From contig DATIHN010000004.1 of NCBI GenBank assembly GCA_035480635.1, positions 1 through 35,000 of the forward strand: a DNA stretch of 35,000 nt, read 5' to 3'. The notes beneath the pieces are model-generated. The model was not told where the DNA came from, made no database searches, and saw only the letters and a list, made by a program, of their open reading frames with translations. The position numbers were made by a program, and so were the translations under genes. Position 1 is the stretch's first letter. Each line of letters begins with the position of its first letter. Of this stretch, positions 15,541-27,162 are shown piece by piece. Source of the DNA: Candidatus Saccharimonadales bacterium (GTDB lineage Bacteria > Patescibacteriota > Saccharimonadia > UBA4664 > DATIHN01).

Positions 15541-18414
15541 GTGAGTGCTATCGCTACCGGAGTCGGTGTGGCTGTCTTTATGGCGGTAGTAGTTGGCGGC
15601 GTGGCCTTCTTTGTATATCGGCGCATTCTCAGGCGAGCCAAAGCCATCGAGCGCGGAATCAAAATGGTACCGATTAGGATCCATTTGCCACCACCAGGTA
15701 ATGAAGGGGAAGAGTCTGACCCACGCACTGTGATGCGTCAAAAAATTGCCCAAGCCGAGACGCTCTACAGTTTATTGGCTGGGGCTACCAAGAAGGGGGC
15801 CAGCACAGCCATTTACGGTCAGCGCCATATCTCACTCGAAATTGTAGCCACCGATGGGACTATTCACTTCTTTATGGCAGTGCCAGTGGCTTTGGTGCCA
15901 GTCGCCGAGCAGGCCATCCAATCAGCTTATCCAACAGCCAGATTAGAGGAGGTCGAGGATTACAATATCTTTAGCGAGCAAGGCAAATTAAAGGGCACGA
16001 CCGGGGGTGAGTTGATCTTGCAGCAACCCTATTCATACCCAGTTATGACCTACGCTGAACTCGAAAATGATCCGATGCAGGCCTTATTACATACTCTTAG
16101 TCAGCTCAAAGCCGGCGAAGGGGCAGCGGTCCAAATAATGGTTCGTCCAGCCGACAAGAGTTGGTCCAATGCCGTTAATAAACTAGCGGCTCAGAAGCGT
16201 AAATCTCCGGGCAGCACCAGTCTCAAAATTACGCCCAAAGACCTGGCCAAAGCGGCCATCAAAAGTCCAAAATCAGCTGACCCAGCCAGTCCCGCCGCCG
16301 CCATCGAGACCCCGCAGCTAACTGGCATTGACGAAGCCATCATTTCGTCCATTGAAGAAAAGGCCAAGCATCCTGGGTTCGAAACTTTGATTCGGGTGCT
16401 AGCTTCGAGCCCCGATAACACCAGAGCCCAGGGTCTACTTACCCAGATGGTCAGCGCCTTTTCGCTCTACGAAGCCCCTGGCCGCAACGGCTTTAAAATG
16501 ATTTCGGCTGGCAATATATCTGGATTAGTCACCGCCTTTATCTTTCGATTCTTTCCGCCAGAATTGCGATCGCAAATTCTAAACACCCAAGAATTAGCCA
16601 CTTTATTTCATTTGCCCGATGCCGAAGCTACCCCGACGTCTCAAGTGGAGCGCCAACAATTCCAGGAGGCCGATAGCCCCGTCAATTTACCAACCGAGGG
16701 CCTACTGTTTGGTTACAACCAGTTTCGGGGGGTCCAAAAAGAGGTTCGCTTGAGTACCAATGACCGCCGCCGCCACACCTACATCGTTGGTCAGACCGGC
16801 ACCGGTAAATCAACCATGCTGGAAAACTTGGCGGTCCAAGACATGCTGGCTGGTCGAGGCTTTGCCTTCATTGACCCCCACGGTGACACAGCCGAACGTT
16901 TGCTCAGTGTGGTGCCAAAAGCGCGGGCTGAAGACATCGTTTATTTTAACCCTGGTGACGTCGAAAGGCCCCTGGGGCTGAATCTCTTCGAGTTTAGTTC
17001 GCCGGAGCAAAAGGACTTTATTATTCAAGAAACCATCAATATGCTCTATAAAATCTATGACCCGGGCAAAACTGGCATCATTGGCCCTCGCTTTGAGCAA
17101 TGGTTTCGCAATGCGGCCCTAACTCTAATGAGCGATCCGGCCGGTTCGACATTCATAGAAATACCCAAAGTTTTTACCGATTCCGAATACCTCAAACAGA
17201 AGTTCAAGTACCTTCAAGATCAGACCGTGATTGAGTTCTGGACCAAAGAAATGGCTCAAACTAGCGATTTCCATAAATCCGAAATGCTCGGTTGGTTTTC
17301 TTCTAAATTCGGGGCTTTTCTGCAAAATGAGATGATGCGAAACATCATCGGTCAGACCAAAAGCGCCTTTAACTTCCGCGAGATTATGGATCAAAATAAG
17401 ATCCTGATTGTAAACCTAAGCAAGGGCTTGCTGGGCGAATTAAATGCCAACTTGATCGGTATGATCTTCGTCATTAAATTTCAAGCGGCGGCCATGAGCC
17501 GAGCTCAGGTGCCGGAGGATCAACGCAACGATTTCTGCCTCTACGTCGATGAGTTTCAAAATTTTTCGACCGATTCGTTTGCCACCATTCTTTCCGAGGC
17601 TCGCAAATATCGCCTGAATCTGATCGTGGCCAACCAATTCATCTCCCAGCTATCCGAAGAAATCCGGACGGCCGTATTCGGCAATGTTGGTTCGGTGGTT
17701 AGTTTCCGGACTGGGCCCGAAGACGCCGATTTCCTGGTTAAACAATTTGCGCCCATCTTTGATAGTCACGATCTCGTCAACATTCCAAACTATAACGCCG
17801 TAATTAGGCTAATGGTTGGCGGTCTGCCATCACAGCCGTTTAGTCTTCGAGCTCTACCGCCTCTAACCGTCTCTAACCCGGAACTGGGGGAAGCCATCAA
17901 GCAACTCTCAGCGGCCAAATTTGGCAGTTCCAAAAACCAAGTTGCGGCCGAAATTACAGCCCGGTTGCAAGGTCACACTCCTGAACCACCTTCAGTTGCA
18001 GCAGAACCTCAAGCTGGGCAGGCTAGCGCCAACAGTGAACCAGCGGCTGACTTACTTGATATTAAACCACTTGTTCCACCTAAGGCTGCGTCGGTTCCTC
18101 AAGCGACTCCTCCTGAGCCTGTGGCTAAACCCAACATCGCAGCACCCGCACCAGTAGCGAAAACTGAAATCAGCCCACCAGAACCAGTCTCAGCCAGCTC
18201 TAACCCCCAAATACCCGCCAAACCAATTCAAGCCCAGCCCACGGCACCAATGGCACCCAAGCCTCAGCCGCAAGCACCAAGCCAACCCACTCCATCGCCA
18301 GTTCAAGCCCCCGCTGCAGCCACTAAAACCCCAGAACCCCAATTGGCCCCTACCCCCAAACTCCAGCCCGGTCAGATCCACGTTGACGAGCACGGCAACG
18401 TTACTCAGGGTTAA
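15541..18414 (+). CDS. VirD4/TraG-like type IV secretion coupling ATPase
   Basis: A 957-residue membrane-anchored AAA-type ATPase of the FtsK/VirD4/TraG class. It has an N-terminal membrane segment (about 8-28) and an accessory region to about 380. The motor follows: IVGQTGTGKSTML near 415-427 (Walker A), FAFIDPHGDTAERLL, LYVDEFQNFSTDSFA near 667-681 (Walker B), EARKYRLNLIVANQF (sensor) and FRTGPEDADFL. The last 160 residues are Pro/Ala/Gln-rich and end in a short motif (QIHVDEHGNVTQ). Such proteins pump DNA or hand substrates to a secretion channel. No channel, relaxase or VirB4 gene is in the window. The GTG start follows the proline-rich gene, so the two are probably one operon. Confidence 0.88.
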   Translation: MSAIATGVGVAVFMAVVVGGVAFFVYRRILRRAKAIERGIKMVPIRIHLPPPGNEGEESDPRTVMRQKIAQAETLYSLLAGATKKGASTAIYGQRHISLEIVATDGTIHFFMAVPVALVPVAEQAIQSAYPTARLEEVEDYNIFSEQGKLKGTTGGELILQQPYSYPVMTYAELENDPMQALLHTLSQLKAGEGAAVQIMVRPADKSWSNAVNKLAAQKRKSPGSTSLKITPKDLAKAAIKSPKSADPASPAAAIETPQLTGIDEAIISSIEEKAKHPGFETLIRVLASSPDNTRAQGLLTQMVSAFSLYEAPGRNGFKMISAGNISGLVTAFIFRFFPPELRSQILNTQELATLFHLPDAEATPTSQVERQQFQEADSPVNLPTEGLLFGYNQFRGVQKEVRLSTNDRRRHTYIVGQTGTGKSTMLENLAVQDMLAGRGFAFIDPHGDTAERLLSVVPKARAEDIVYFNPGDVERPLGLNLFEFSSPEQKDFIIQETINMLYKIYDPGKTGIIGPRFEQWFRNAALTLMSDPAGSTFIEIPKVFTDSEYLKQKFKYLQDQTVIEFWTKEMAQTSDFHKSEMLGWFSSKFGAFLQNEMMRNIIGQTKSAFNFREIMDQNKILIVNLSKGLLGELNANLIGMIFVIKFQAAAMSRAQVPEDQRNDFCLYVDEFQNFSTDSFATILSEARKYRLNLIVANQFISQLSEEIRTAVFGNVGSVVSFRTGPEDADFLVKQFAPIFDSHDLVNIPNYNAVIRLMVGGLPSQPFSLRALPPLTVSNPELGEAIKQLSAAKFGSSKNQVAAEITARLQGHTPEPPSVAAEPQAGQASANSEPAADLLDIKPLVPPKAASVPQATPPEPVAKPNIAAPAPVAKTEISPPEPVSASSNPQIPAKPIQAQPTAPMAPKPQPQAPSQPTPSPVQAPAAATKTPEPQLAPTPKLQPGQIHVDEHGNVTQG

Positions 18415-18418
18415 TAAA

Positions 18419-18955
18419 CTAAGCTTTACGGCGAAACAGTTTGGACAAACCTTCAATCAGGAGGCCGATTAGGCCACCAATGACCAAGCTTAGTAGCATG
18501 GCCGAGCCGGACAAGCTATACCCATAATGTTTGGCTAAAAAGTAAGTGAAGCCGCCAACCAGTAGAGCCGTCGAGGTGGCACCAAGTGTGATTGATGGCC
18601 GTAGTACTGTTGAGCCAACGACTTCACTAGTTTTGTCGATAACTGGATTGTGGATGACCTTACTAAACCCGCGACTAAAAGTCGGCAAATGACGCTGCAA
18701 GGTAGCCATGGTATCGGCGTAGGCAGCCTTGCGGTCGAGTCCGGTCGGTTCTTTCTTTGCGGGTTCGGCCTCCTTGGGCTTCAATGTATCGACCGACTTA
18801 GTCTCGCGTTCCAAGCTTTGGCGGGCGGCTTCAACCTTACGCCCGCGATCAGCTTCGGACTCAGTATAGTGCTCGGGGCTAGTTGACTCGGGCTTGGCTT
18901 CGAGTTCTGGTGTAGAGAACTCGCCTTGTTCTGGTGATTTGGGTTCTTGTTCCAT
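18419..18955 (-). CDS. Membrane protein with acidic/coiled N-terminus, function unknown
   Basis: A 178-residue protein. The first 75 residues are highly charged and rich in Glu, Lys, Ser and Pro; then an amphipathic stretch (TMATLQRHLPTFSRGFSKVI) is followed by two membrane segments (about 120-140 and 148-170) and a basic end (LFRRKA), giving a hairpin topology with both ends probably inside. It starts 2 nt after the stop of the DUF11 gene, so it is translationally coupled to it. It converges on the ATPase gene with a gap of only 4 nt, with no terminator between them. Confidence 0.75.
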   Translation of the reverse strand: MEQEPKSPEQGEFSTPELEAKPESTSPEHYTESEADRGRKVEAARQSLERETKSVDTLKPKEAEPAKKEPTGLDRKAAYADTMATLQRHLPTFSRGFSKVIHNPVIDKTSEVVGSTVLRPSITLGATSTALLVGGFTYFLAKHYGYSLSGSAMLLSLVIGGLIGLLIEGLSKLFRRKA

Positions 18956-18957
18956 GA

Positions 18958-20553
18958 TTATCCCGTTACGTTATCGACTCTTAACATCTTCAATTCCCGG
19001 ACCAACTGGCGGTTGCGTAAGTAGAAGAAGACCATGCCGCCAACCAAGGCAAAGGTCAGAATTGAGGTTGTGCTGGCCCCAGTTTGAGGCAACTTTTCAA
19101 TCGTAGTTTCGATGGTCTTGGGGGGTGGGCAAGCGACTTTAACACTGACGCCAGAATTGCCATAAACGTTATCGAGGGTGCAATCGTTGAGCTTGGGGTC
19201 GGCTTTGATCGCGGCCGTAGTCGGGATCGGGTTTTTGACTTTAACCTGGAAGATTTTAGTTTGGGCTGTTCCAGGAGCGATGTCGGCCGCCGCCCAGGAC
19301 AAGTGGCCGCCCGAAAGAGTCCCGCCGTTGAGCTGCACCACATCGGTGTAGGCCAAAATATCGCCGATGTCTTCACTAGTGCGATAGGCTTTCTCAACGC
19401 CATCGCCGGTGTTTCTAGTCACCAAGCGATATTCTAGAATGTCGCCCGCGTGAACAGTTGAATGGTTGGCATCGCCATTGTTAGTAGTCAGATTTTTCAC
19501 GCCCTTACTCAGGATCAACTTGGGGTTTTTGGGCGGCGGTGGTGGAGGTGGGGGCGGAGGGGCTTCTTTAACGACGGTGTAGCAAATCGGGGCAGATTTA
19601 GAGATCGGAATTTCCTGCGAGCGAATGTAGGCATAATTACATATGCGAGTGTTGTTCGGCGTGTCATTATTAATAGTCACGGTAAAATCAACGTAGCCCG
19701 AGAAACCACTGACCACCTGCGGTTGCATCCACCAAACATGATCAACGCGGCCTAGCGTTGGTACGGGGTTAGAATCTTGGTCGAAGAAGGGCGTTCCGCC
19801 ACCCTGCCACTTGACGGTGGTGTGGTCTGGGACTGGATCCTCTATGACCATAGTGTGGGCAATGCCAGCCCCATTGTTCTTATAAAAGAGTCTATAGCCA
19901 AGATTGGCGCCCGGTGGGACCTGACTATCGGCTGCCGGCATTCCTGGCAGCACGGTTTTCGATAGCTGCAATTTGGGTGGCTGAATTGGGATGGAGCGTA
20001 CGACAATATTGCCACAGTCAACAAGAACGGCAAAGAAGCTGCCATCAGCTCTCGTTCCAGTAACAGCACTATAGCTAACGTGATCACCCCATTCAAAGAG
20101 TGAGCGATAATAGTAAGTCTGGCCATCAACGCTGATGGCTTGATCATCGGCAAAACGGTGCTCACGGCCGATTGAATGCAAGCTGTGATCACTTGAATTA
20201 ATGGTTGTAACGCTGGCTCTTGTGATGTCATCGCGGGTGATACCAAAGTATTTAAAGAGGTTTTGATAGCCGGTATGGCCGGCACTATCATGGTTTTGAT
20301 CGTAGATGGTTAATAGATCAGCCTTGGGATTAGAGCTAGTCAGCCCACCGTAGATGATGTCGTTGGTCGAAGGCTGGTGAGAAGCCGAGGCGGGCGAAAT
20401 AATCGTAGCTATTTGCAAAACGACCAGGCCGACAGCAAAGACCAAGGCTAAGCGTCTAGTCGCGCCCTCCTTTTGGAGGCGCCGCAAGTAGAAGGTTAGC
20501 TGGCTACCAGCGCTAGGACTTAAATTGAGATTAGAGACAATTTTACGAAACAT
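18958..20553 (-). CDS. LPXTG-anchored surface protein with DUF11-like domains
   Basis: A 531-residue exported protein. The N-terminus is basic with one hydrophobic segment (LALVFAVGLVVLQIATII, 37-54) ending in ASA, a likely signal peptide. Residues 60-190 form a domain I do not recognise (starts NDIIYGGLTSSNPKADLL). A DUF11-type segment follows (LSKTVLPGMP ... LGYRLFYKNNGAGIA ... VIEDPVPDHTTV), then a run of ten prolines, then a second DUF11-like segment (LSKGVKNLT ... LEYRLVTRNTGDGVE). The C-terminus has LPQTGAS, a hydrophobic helix and basic residues, the classic sortase signal. No sortase gene is in view. It is first in a two-gene minus-strand operon. Confidence 0.87.
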   Translation of the reverse strand: MFRKIVSNLNLSPSAGSQLTFYLRRLQKEGATRRLALVFAVGLVVLQIATIISPASASHQPSTNDIIYGGLTSSNPKADLLTIYDQNHDSAGHTGYQNLFKYFGITRDDITRASVTTINSSDHSLHSIGREHRFADDQAISVDGQTYYYRSLFEWGDHVSYSAVTGTRADGSFFAVLVDCGNIVVRSIPIQPPKLQLSKTVLPGMPAADSQVPPGANLGYRLFYKNNGAGIAHTMVIEDPVPDHTTVKWQGGGTPFFDQDSNPVPTLGRVDHVWWMQPQVVSGFSGYVDFTVTINNDTPNNTRICNYAYIRSQEIPISKSAPICYTVVKEAPPPPPPPPPPKNPKLILSKGVKNLTTNNGDANHSTVHAGDILEYRLVTRNTGDGVEKAYRTSEDIGDILAYTDVVQLNGGTLSGGHLSWAAADIAPGTAQTKIFQVKVKNPIPTTAAIKADPKLNDCTLDNVYGNSGVSVKVACPPPKTIETTIEKLPQTGASTTSILTFALVGGMVFFYLRNRQLVRELKMLRVDNVTG

Positions 20554-20608
20554 TGCTTATGTTTATTAAACACCTGGGCTTCTCAGAGCGCAAGGTTTGG
20601 AAGTTTGC

Positions 20609-20614
20609 TAAGAT
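20609..20614 (+). promoter_or_regulatory. Extended -10 of a leaderless promoter (unknown protein)
   Basis: TGCTAAGAT: TAAGAT with extended TGn, ending exactly 6 nt before the ATG at 20621. It lies in the 67-nt divergent gap with the DUF11 gene. Confidence 0.5.
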
Positions 20615-20620
20615 TATTGC

Positions 20621-21364
20621 ATGGAACAATCAGAAGATAACTATGTGCCGTTCAAAGACGGCCTGTCAGATGAGTTATTGAACTACGACAAAGATTACCT
20701 ACCTCCTTCACAAGTCAGGGAATTCGACACTAATCCAGATAAAGTCGTAAGGATTACCACTATGCAGAGCAAGACTGTTTCCGGAGTCGATAGACTAAAT
20801 CAAAAGAATAATCCCGAGGGTTCAGCAAGTTCAATTGAATATATCCGGATGGCTAAAGAACATTTTGGCGAAGCCAGTCACTACATCAACATACCGGACC
20901 ACCAGTTTATTATTGGGGAACACCCAGACACGAAGGGCTATCCTACTGTTTATACGGTGACCGACAAAGTTGTTGGGAGAATTCTTGACTATGAGATTTC
21001 CGATCCCAACTCAAAACTCAGCGATGGAGAACTAGTCGAATTTTACCAAGCCCTAGTCAATTATTACAAGGCAGCTTCTACGAGAAAAGGTGACTATTTG
21101 TCGGACCTAAATAGGCACGAACAGTTCATGTATGGGCATACGGCAATTGACCCGAAAAACAGAATTTATCTTATTGATTTAGATTTGATTCTGGTAAGGG
21201 GGGATATATCAGATTCGATTAATAGCCGAAATACACTTTGGAATAAACTTGAGCACACTCGTTTGATGGTGGACGAGGCAAAGAAAGCTAGAGGAGAAGT
21301 TTTTTCGCCAATCTTAGACCAAATTATTGAGCTACAACATGCCGTGATGCCTGAACGATACTAG
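20621..21364 (+). CDS. Hypothetical protein, possibly a kinase-like fold
   Basis: A 247-residue soluble protein that I do not recognise. The second half contains HTAIDPKNRIYLIDLDLILV near 171-190, which resembles the catalytic and metal-binding strands of small-molecule kinase folds (an 'IDxDxxxx' strand after an N/D-containing loop). There is no clear glycine-rich loop or HRD, so this is a weak suggestion. Its own start-adjacent -10 box makes it an independent unit; it precedes gyrB by 96 nt. Its codons look more AT-rich than those of the surface genes nearby. Confidence 0.7.
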   Translation: MEQSEDNYVPFKDGLSDELLNYDKDYLPPSQVREFDTNPDKVVRITTMQSKTVSGVDRLNQKNNPEGSASSIEYIRMAKEHFGEASHYINIPDHQFIIGEHPDTKGYPTVYTVTDKVVGRILDYEISDPNSKLSDGELVEFYQALVNYYKAASTRKGDYLSDLNRHEQFMYGHTAIDPKNRIYLIDLDLILVRGDISDSINSRNTLWNKLEHTRLMVDEAKKARGEVFSPILDQIIELQHAVMPERY

Positions 21365-21373
21365 TCGGAGTGT

Positions 21374-23521
<2,148 letters not shown>

Positions 23522-23523
23522 CT

Positions 23524-26079
23524 GTGGCAGAGAAGACCAAACAAACTGAAGAACCAGAAATGAAACCGCAAGAGCGAGTGTTGAATCGAACTGTTGAGGG
23601 CGAAATGGAGACCCGCTATCTGGATTACGCCATGAGCGTAATTGTAGCCCGGGCTTTGCCCGATGTCCGTGACGGTATGAAGCCGGTCCATCGCCGCATT
23701 CTCTATGTTATGAACCAAGCGGGATTGCGCCATAACGCCAAATATCGCAAGAGTGCCAACGTGGTCGGTGAAGTTATGGGTAAATTCCACCCTCATGGTG
23801 ATGTGGCTATCTATGATGCCATGGTTCGCATGGCCCAGGACTTTTCCTACCGCTATCCTCTGGTCGATGGCCAAGGCAACTTCGGTAACATCGATGGCTA
23901 CCCGGCTGCTGCCATGCGCTATACCGAGGCCAGATTAACCAGGGTAGCTGAAGAAATGCTCTTTGATATTGAAAAAGAGACGGTTGATTTCCGTCCCAAC
24001 TTCGATGGCTTTGAACGTGAACCAGTGGTGTTGCCAGCTAAACTACCTAACCTGTTACTAAACGGTCAGGTCGGCATCGCTGTCGGTATGGCTACAAACA
24101 TACCGCCTCACAATTTGAGCGAATTACTTGATGCCGTTATCTACATTATTGATAATCCAGCGGCCACTGTCGAAGACCTGATTGGCATCGTCAAGGGGCC
24201 AGATTTCCCCACTGGTGGAACCATTTTTGGCCAGGAGTCGATCAAACAGGCCTATGGTACTGGCAAGGGGGGGATTGTGGTTCGGGCCGTGGCCGAGATT
24301 GTTCAGGACAAAAAAGAAAATTATCAGATTGTAGTAACCGAAATTCCCTATGCTGTTAACAAAGGCTCATTGGTCGAAAAGATTGCCGAACTAGTCAAAG
24401 ACAAACGGATTACCGGCATTAGCGATTTGCGAGATGAATCCTCCAGAGCGGGGCTGAAAATTGTAGTGGACCTGAAAAAGGATGCTTATCCCAAGAAAAT
24501 CTTAAACCAGCTCTATAAATTGACCCCCATGCAAACGACCTTCCACGTTAATATGCTAGCGCTAATTGATGGTTTGCAACCTCGAGTTTTGAGCCTGGAA
24601 TCCATGCTCAAGGAGTTTTTGAAGCATCGCCAAGTTGTAATACGCCGTCGCACCGAATTTGAGCTCAGAAAAGCTAAAGAACGAGAGCATGTGCTCGAAG
24701 GGCTAAAAATTGCCCTGGATCACATCGATAAGGTTATTGCCACCATTCGCGCTAGCCAGACCACCGATGAGGCTCAAGCCAACCTGATAAAGGCTTTCAA
24801 ACTGACCGAAATTCAGGCCAAAGCCATTTTGGCTATGCAGCTTCGAACCTTGGCCGGCCTAGAGCGCAAGAAAATCGAAGATGAATTAGCTGAGTTGCTC
24901 AAACTAATCGCTAAACTCGAAAAGATCTTGGCTAGCGAAAGCGAGATTTTAACCGTTATCAAACAAGAATTAATTGAACTCAAGGCTAAATACGGCGATG
25001 AGCGCCGTACCAAAATTATTACCGGCGAAATCGGTAAGTTCAGTGAAGAGGAGCTGGTGCCAAATGAACAAGTCATCGTAACTCTTACGGCCGGCAACTA
25101 CATCAAACGGATTCCGTCCAACACTTATCGCTCCCAGGGTCGGGGCGGCAAGGGCATTATGGGTATGACGACCAAGGAAGAGGACGTGGTTGAACATATG
25201 ATGTTGACATACAACCACGATTTTATGCATTTCTTTACCAATAAGGGTCGGGTCTTCCGCCTTAAAGTTTACGAGGTGCCAATTGCTTCTAGAACTGCCA
25301 AAGGCCAGCCGATCGTCAATTTACTCCAGTTGCAACCAGAGGAAACAGTTACATCAATTGTCACAATCGATAAAGGCATCAGCGCCAAATACTTATTTAT
25401 GGCGACCAGGCAGGGCACGGTTAAAAAGACAGCACTATCCGATTATGCTAATGTCCGAACCAGCGGGTTGATTGCCATCAAGCTTGATCCAGGCGATGAA
25501 CTCAAGTGGGTTAAATTAACCAGCGGTTCCGATGAGATAATCATGTCGACGGCCCTGGCCCAAGCCATTCGCTTCAAAGAAACTGATGCCCGGCCAATGG
25601 GGCGTGCCACTAGAGGCGTGCGTGGTATTCGCCTGCGCCAAAGCGATGAAGTCGTTGGGATGGATGTTGTGATGCCGGGCTCAAAGCTGCTAGTCATCAC
25701 CCAAAATGGCTACGGCAAACGTACTCAGATTGATCAGTTTGCCACTCATACTAGGGGTGGGGTTGGTATTAAAGCTGGGGTCGTCTCAGATAAAACCGGC
25801 CGCACCGTTGATGTTAGAGCCATAACCCAGGACAGCGATGACCTGGTCGTAGTCTCAACTCAAGGCCAAATTATTCGCTTGCCACTCAAGGCCATTTCGC
25901 TAATTGGCCGAGCCACCCAGGGTGTTCGGATAATGCGATTGAAAGAAGGCGATCGGGTAGCTTCTGTGGCCCTAATTGGTGAATCCAAACTCGAACAAGA
26001 GATTGATCAAACCAGCCACGATCAAACTGGCACCGATATCGATCCCGATCCGGTCGAGGCGGCAGATCAGTCGGATTAG
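23524..26079 (+). CDS. gyrA: DNA gyrase subunit A
   Basis: The 851-residue cleavage subunit. [20 protein letters not shown] and KPVHRRILY open the winged-helix domain, and MRYTEARLT carries the catalytic tyrosine of DNA cleavage. A coiled-coil tower follows (around 370-490), then the beta-pinwheel with the GyrA box written as QGRGGKG at about 539-545, which marks it as gyrase rather than topoisomerase IV. The acidic C-terminal tail is short. GTG start 2 nt after gyrB; translational coupling is likely. Quinolone-region serine/aspartate positions appear as [17 protein letters not shown], so alanine lies where serine 83 of E. coli would be. Confidence 0.98.
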   Translation: MAEKTKQTEEPEMKPQERVLNRTVEGEMETRYLDYAMSVIVARALPDVRDGMKPVHRRILYVMNQAGLRHNAKYRKSANVVGEVMGKFHPHGDVAIYDAMVRMAQDFSYRYPLVDGQGNFGNIDGYPAAAMRYTEARLTRVAEEMLFDIEKETVDFRPNFDGFEREPVVLPAKLPNLLLNGQVGIAVGMATNIPPHNLSELLDAVIYIIDNPAATVEDLIGIVKGPDFPTGGTIFGQESIKQAYGTGKGGIVVRAVAEIVQDKKENYQIVVTEIPYAVNKGSLVEKIAELVKDKRITGISDLRDESSRAGLKIVVDLKKDAYPKKILNQLYKLTPMQTTFHVNMLALIDGLQPRVLSLESMLKEFLKHRQVVIRRRTEFELRKAKEREHVLEGLKIALDHIDKVIATIRASQTTDEAQANLIKAFKLTEIQAKAILAMQLRTLAGLERKKIEDELAELLKLIAKLEKILASESEILTVIKQELIELKAKYGDERRTKIITGEIGKFSEEELVPNEQVIVTLTAGNYIKRIPSNTYRSQGRGGKGIMGMTTKEEDVVEHMMLTYNHDFMHFFTNKGRVFRLKVYEVPIASRTAKGQPIVNLLQLQPEETVTSIVTIDKGISAKYLFMATRQGTVKKTALSDYANVRTSGLIAIKLDPGDELKWVKLTSGSDEIIMSTALAQAIRFKETDARPMGRATRGVRGIRLRQSDEVVGMDVVMPGSKLLVITQNGYGKRTQIDQFATHTRGGVGIKAGVVSDKTGRTVDVRAITQDSDDLVVVSTQGQIIRLPLKAISLIGRATQGVRIMRLKEGDRVASVALIGESKLEQEIDQTSHDQTGTDIDPDPVEAADQSD

Positions 26080-26203
26080 TCTCTTTGGTTAAAGATTTGG
26101 ATGATCCCACATATTTTGCCAGCCAGGTTATGAGAAAATTCTAGACATTCTCCCAATGTTGCTTACTTGAAGCCCGAGCTATTATTCCCAATGTACTTGT
26201 GAC

Positions 26204-26231
26204 TTGCTCCGAAGTTTGGCAAGTCTAATAT
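26204..26231 (+). promoter_or_regulatory. Promoter of the exported-protein locus
   Basis: TTGCTC (26204-26209), 16-nt spacer, TAATAT (26226-26231); start expected near 26238, about 5 nt before the ATG at 26243. A GAGGG lies just before the ATG but would be cut by such a start. Confidence 0.4.
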
Positions 26232-26242
26232 GAGGGAATTGG

Positions 26243-27082
26243 ATGGTGGAGCGCTATCTCAAGCGGATATGTGTCCTTAGTGTGGCTTATGCCTCAGTGG
26301 CCGTCGTTGGTGTTGGGGTGGCTCATGCCGCTTCAGCCGATGTCTCCAACCAAGCTGAATCAAGCGTTATTATTCAATCAAACCCAAGTAATTCTATTCA
26401 TCAGGAATCAGATGTTAGTCAGACCACGGACTTAGCTGGTTCGACTTCGAACCCAGTCCAATCGGTTGACCAAAGCAACTCTGATCTGCCACCTACTGCG
26501 GCAGTAACGGATCAAGCTGACCTGGCTCAGTCCAATATTCAAACTGCTGAAGCCAAGGCCGATTTGGTCGCAGTCGCAGGTCAATCAGGTCCTCCGCCGG
26601 CAGCAACAGAGACTGGATCAGGTTTGGCCCAAACTCGTATTGCGGCCGTGGCCTCAAGGCAACTCAAGACCTTCTTATCATCCGCACAGAATTCGCGACC
26701 TAGCCAATCATCAACCCAAGCCCCATTACCGGTTACCCAGGTGCCGAGCAGTCCAACCCCAACCCAACCGGCTAGCTCACTAGTAAATGGCACTTTGAGT
26801 GCGGTGGTGCCACCATTTACTAGAGGCGGCAACGGACTTATCGGGTTATTTACAACCGCCGCTTTTACCCTAGTAGCTCTAATTGTACTTATATCGACTC
26901 TAAACCGAACCGGCCGGAGTCAATATCTAGATCTGCTCAAACGGGCCGGTAATTGCCTTTCCCCAAGGGGTACCGCCCCCAATTTTCATTTGGCTTCTCT
27001 TTTTCAAACGAGTTTGCAGTTCGCTCTCCAGCGGACGCCAAACTCGTTTTTTGGCCCAGACTCACTGAACTGCAGTCAGTGA
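26243..27082 (+). CDS. Exported Ser/Gln/Thr-rich membrane-anchored protein
   Basis: A 279-residue protein with a signal peptide (hydrophobic 9-28 ending AHAAS), then about 180 residues of low-complexity Ser, Gln, Ala, Thr and Pro (DQSNSDL, TDQADLAQSNIQTAEA) with no recognised domain. A membrane helix (GLFTTAAFTLVALIVLISTL, about 200-219) comes next, with a 60-residue tail. The tail is encoded by sequence that also forms a strong intrinsic terminator (27006-27052), and it looks unlike a selected protein end, so the original stop may have been lost by mutation. It has its own promoter and heads the locus of exported proteins. It lacks the TGPNS motif of the genes downstream. Confidence 0.7.
   Translation: MVERYLKRICVLSVAYASVAVVGVGVAHAASADVSNQAESSVIIQSNPSNSIHQESDVSQTTDLAGSTSNPVQSVDQSNSDLPPTAAVTDQADLAQSNIQTAEAKADLVAVAGQSGPPPAATETGSGLAQTRIAAVASRQLKTFLSSAQNSRPSQSSTQAPLPVTQVPSSPTPTQPASSLVNGTLSAVVPPFTRGGNGLIGLFTTAAFTLVALIVLISTLNRTGRSQYLDLLKRAGNCLSPRGTAPNFHLASLFQTSLQFALQRTPNSFFGPDSLNCSQ
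27006..27052 (+). terminator. Strong intrinsic terminator inside the end of the exported-protein gene
   Basis: AAACGAGTTTG (27006-27016) pairs perfectly with CAAACTCGTTT (27039-27049), with an inner CGCT/AGCG helix in the loop and a run of six T at 27047-27052. It lies 30 nt before the stop codon of the reading frame, so it would cut the message before the stop. Confidence 0.75.
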
Positions 27083-27146
27083 GGATGCCCAAAAAGGGAA
27101 GTTAAGACCAAAAAGCTAAACAAAACGGATTAACGCAAGAGACCAG

Positions 27147-27157
27147 AAAGGAGGTGA
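27147..27157 (+). promoter_or_regulatory. Near-perfect Shine-Dalgarno that fixes the start at 27163
   Basis: AAAGGAGGTGA matches the anti-Shine-Dalgarno almost fully. It overlaps the GTG at 27154, so the real start is the ATG at 27163, 5 nt downstream. This contrasts with the leaderless genes elsewhere in the window. Confidence 0.8.
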
Positions 27158-27162
27158 CAAGC

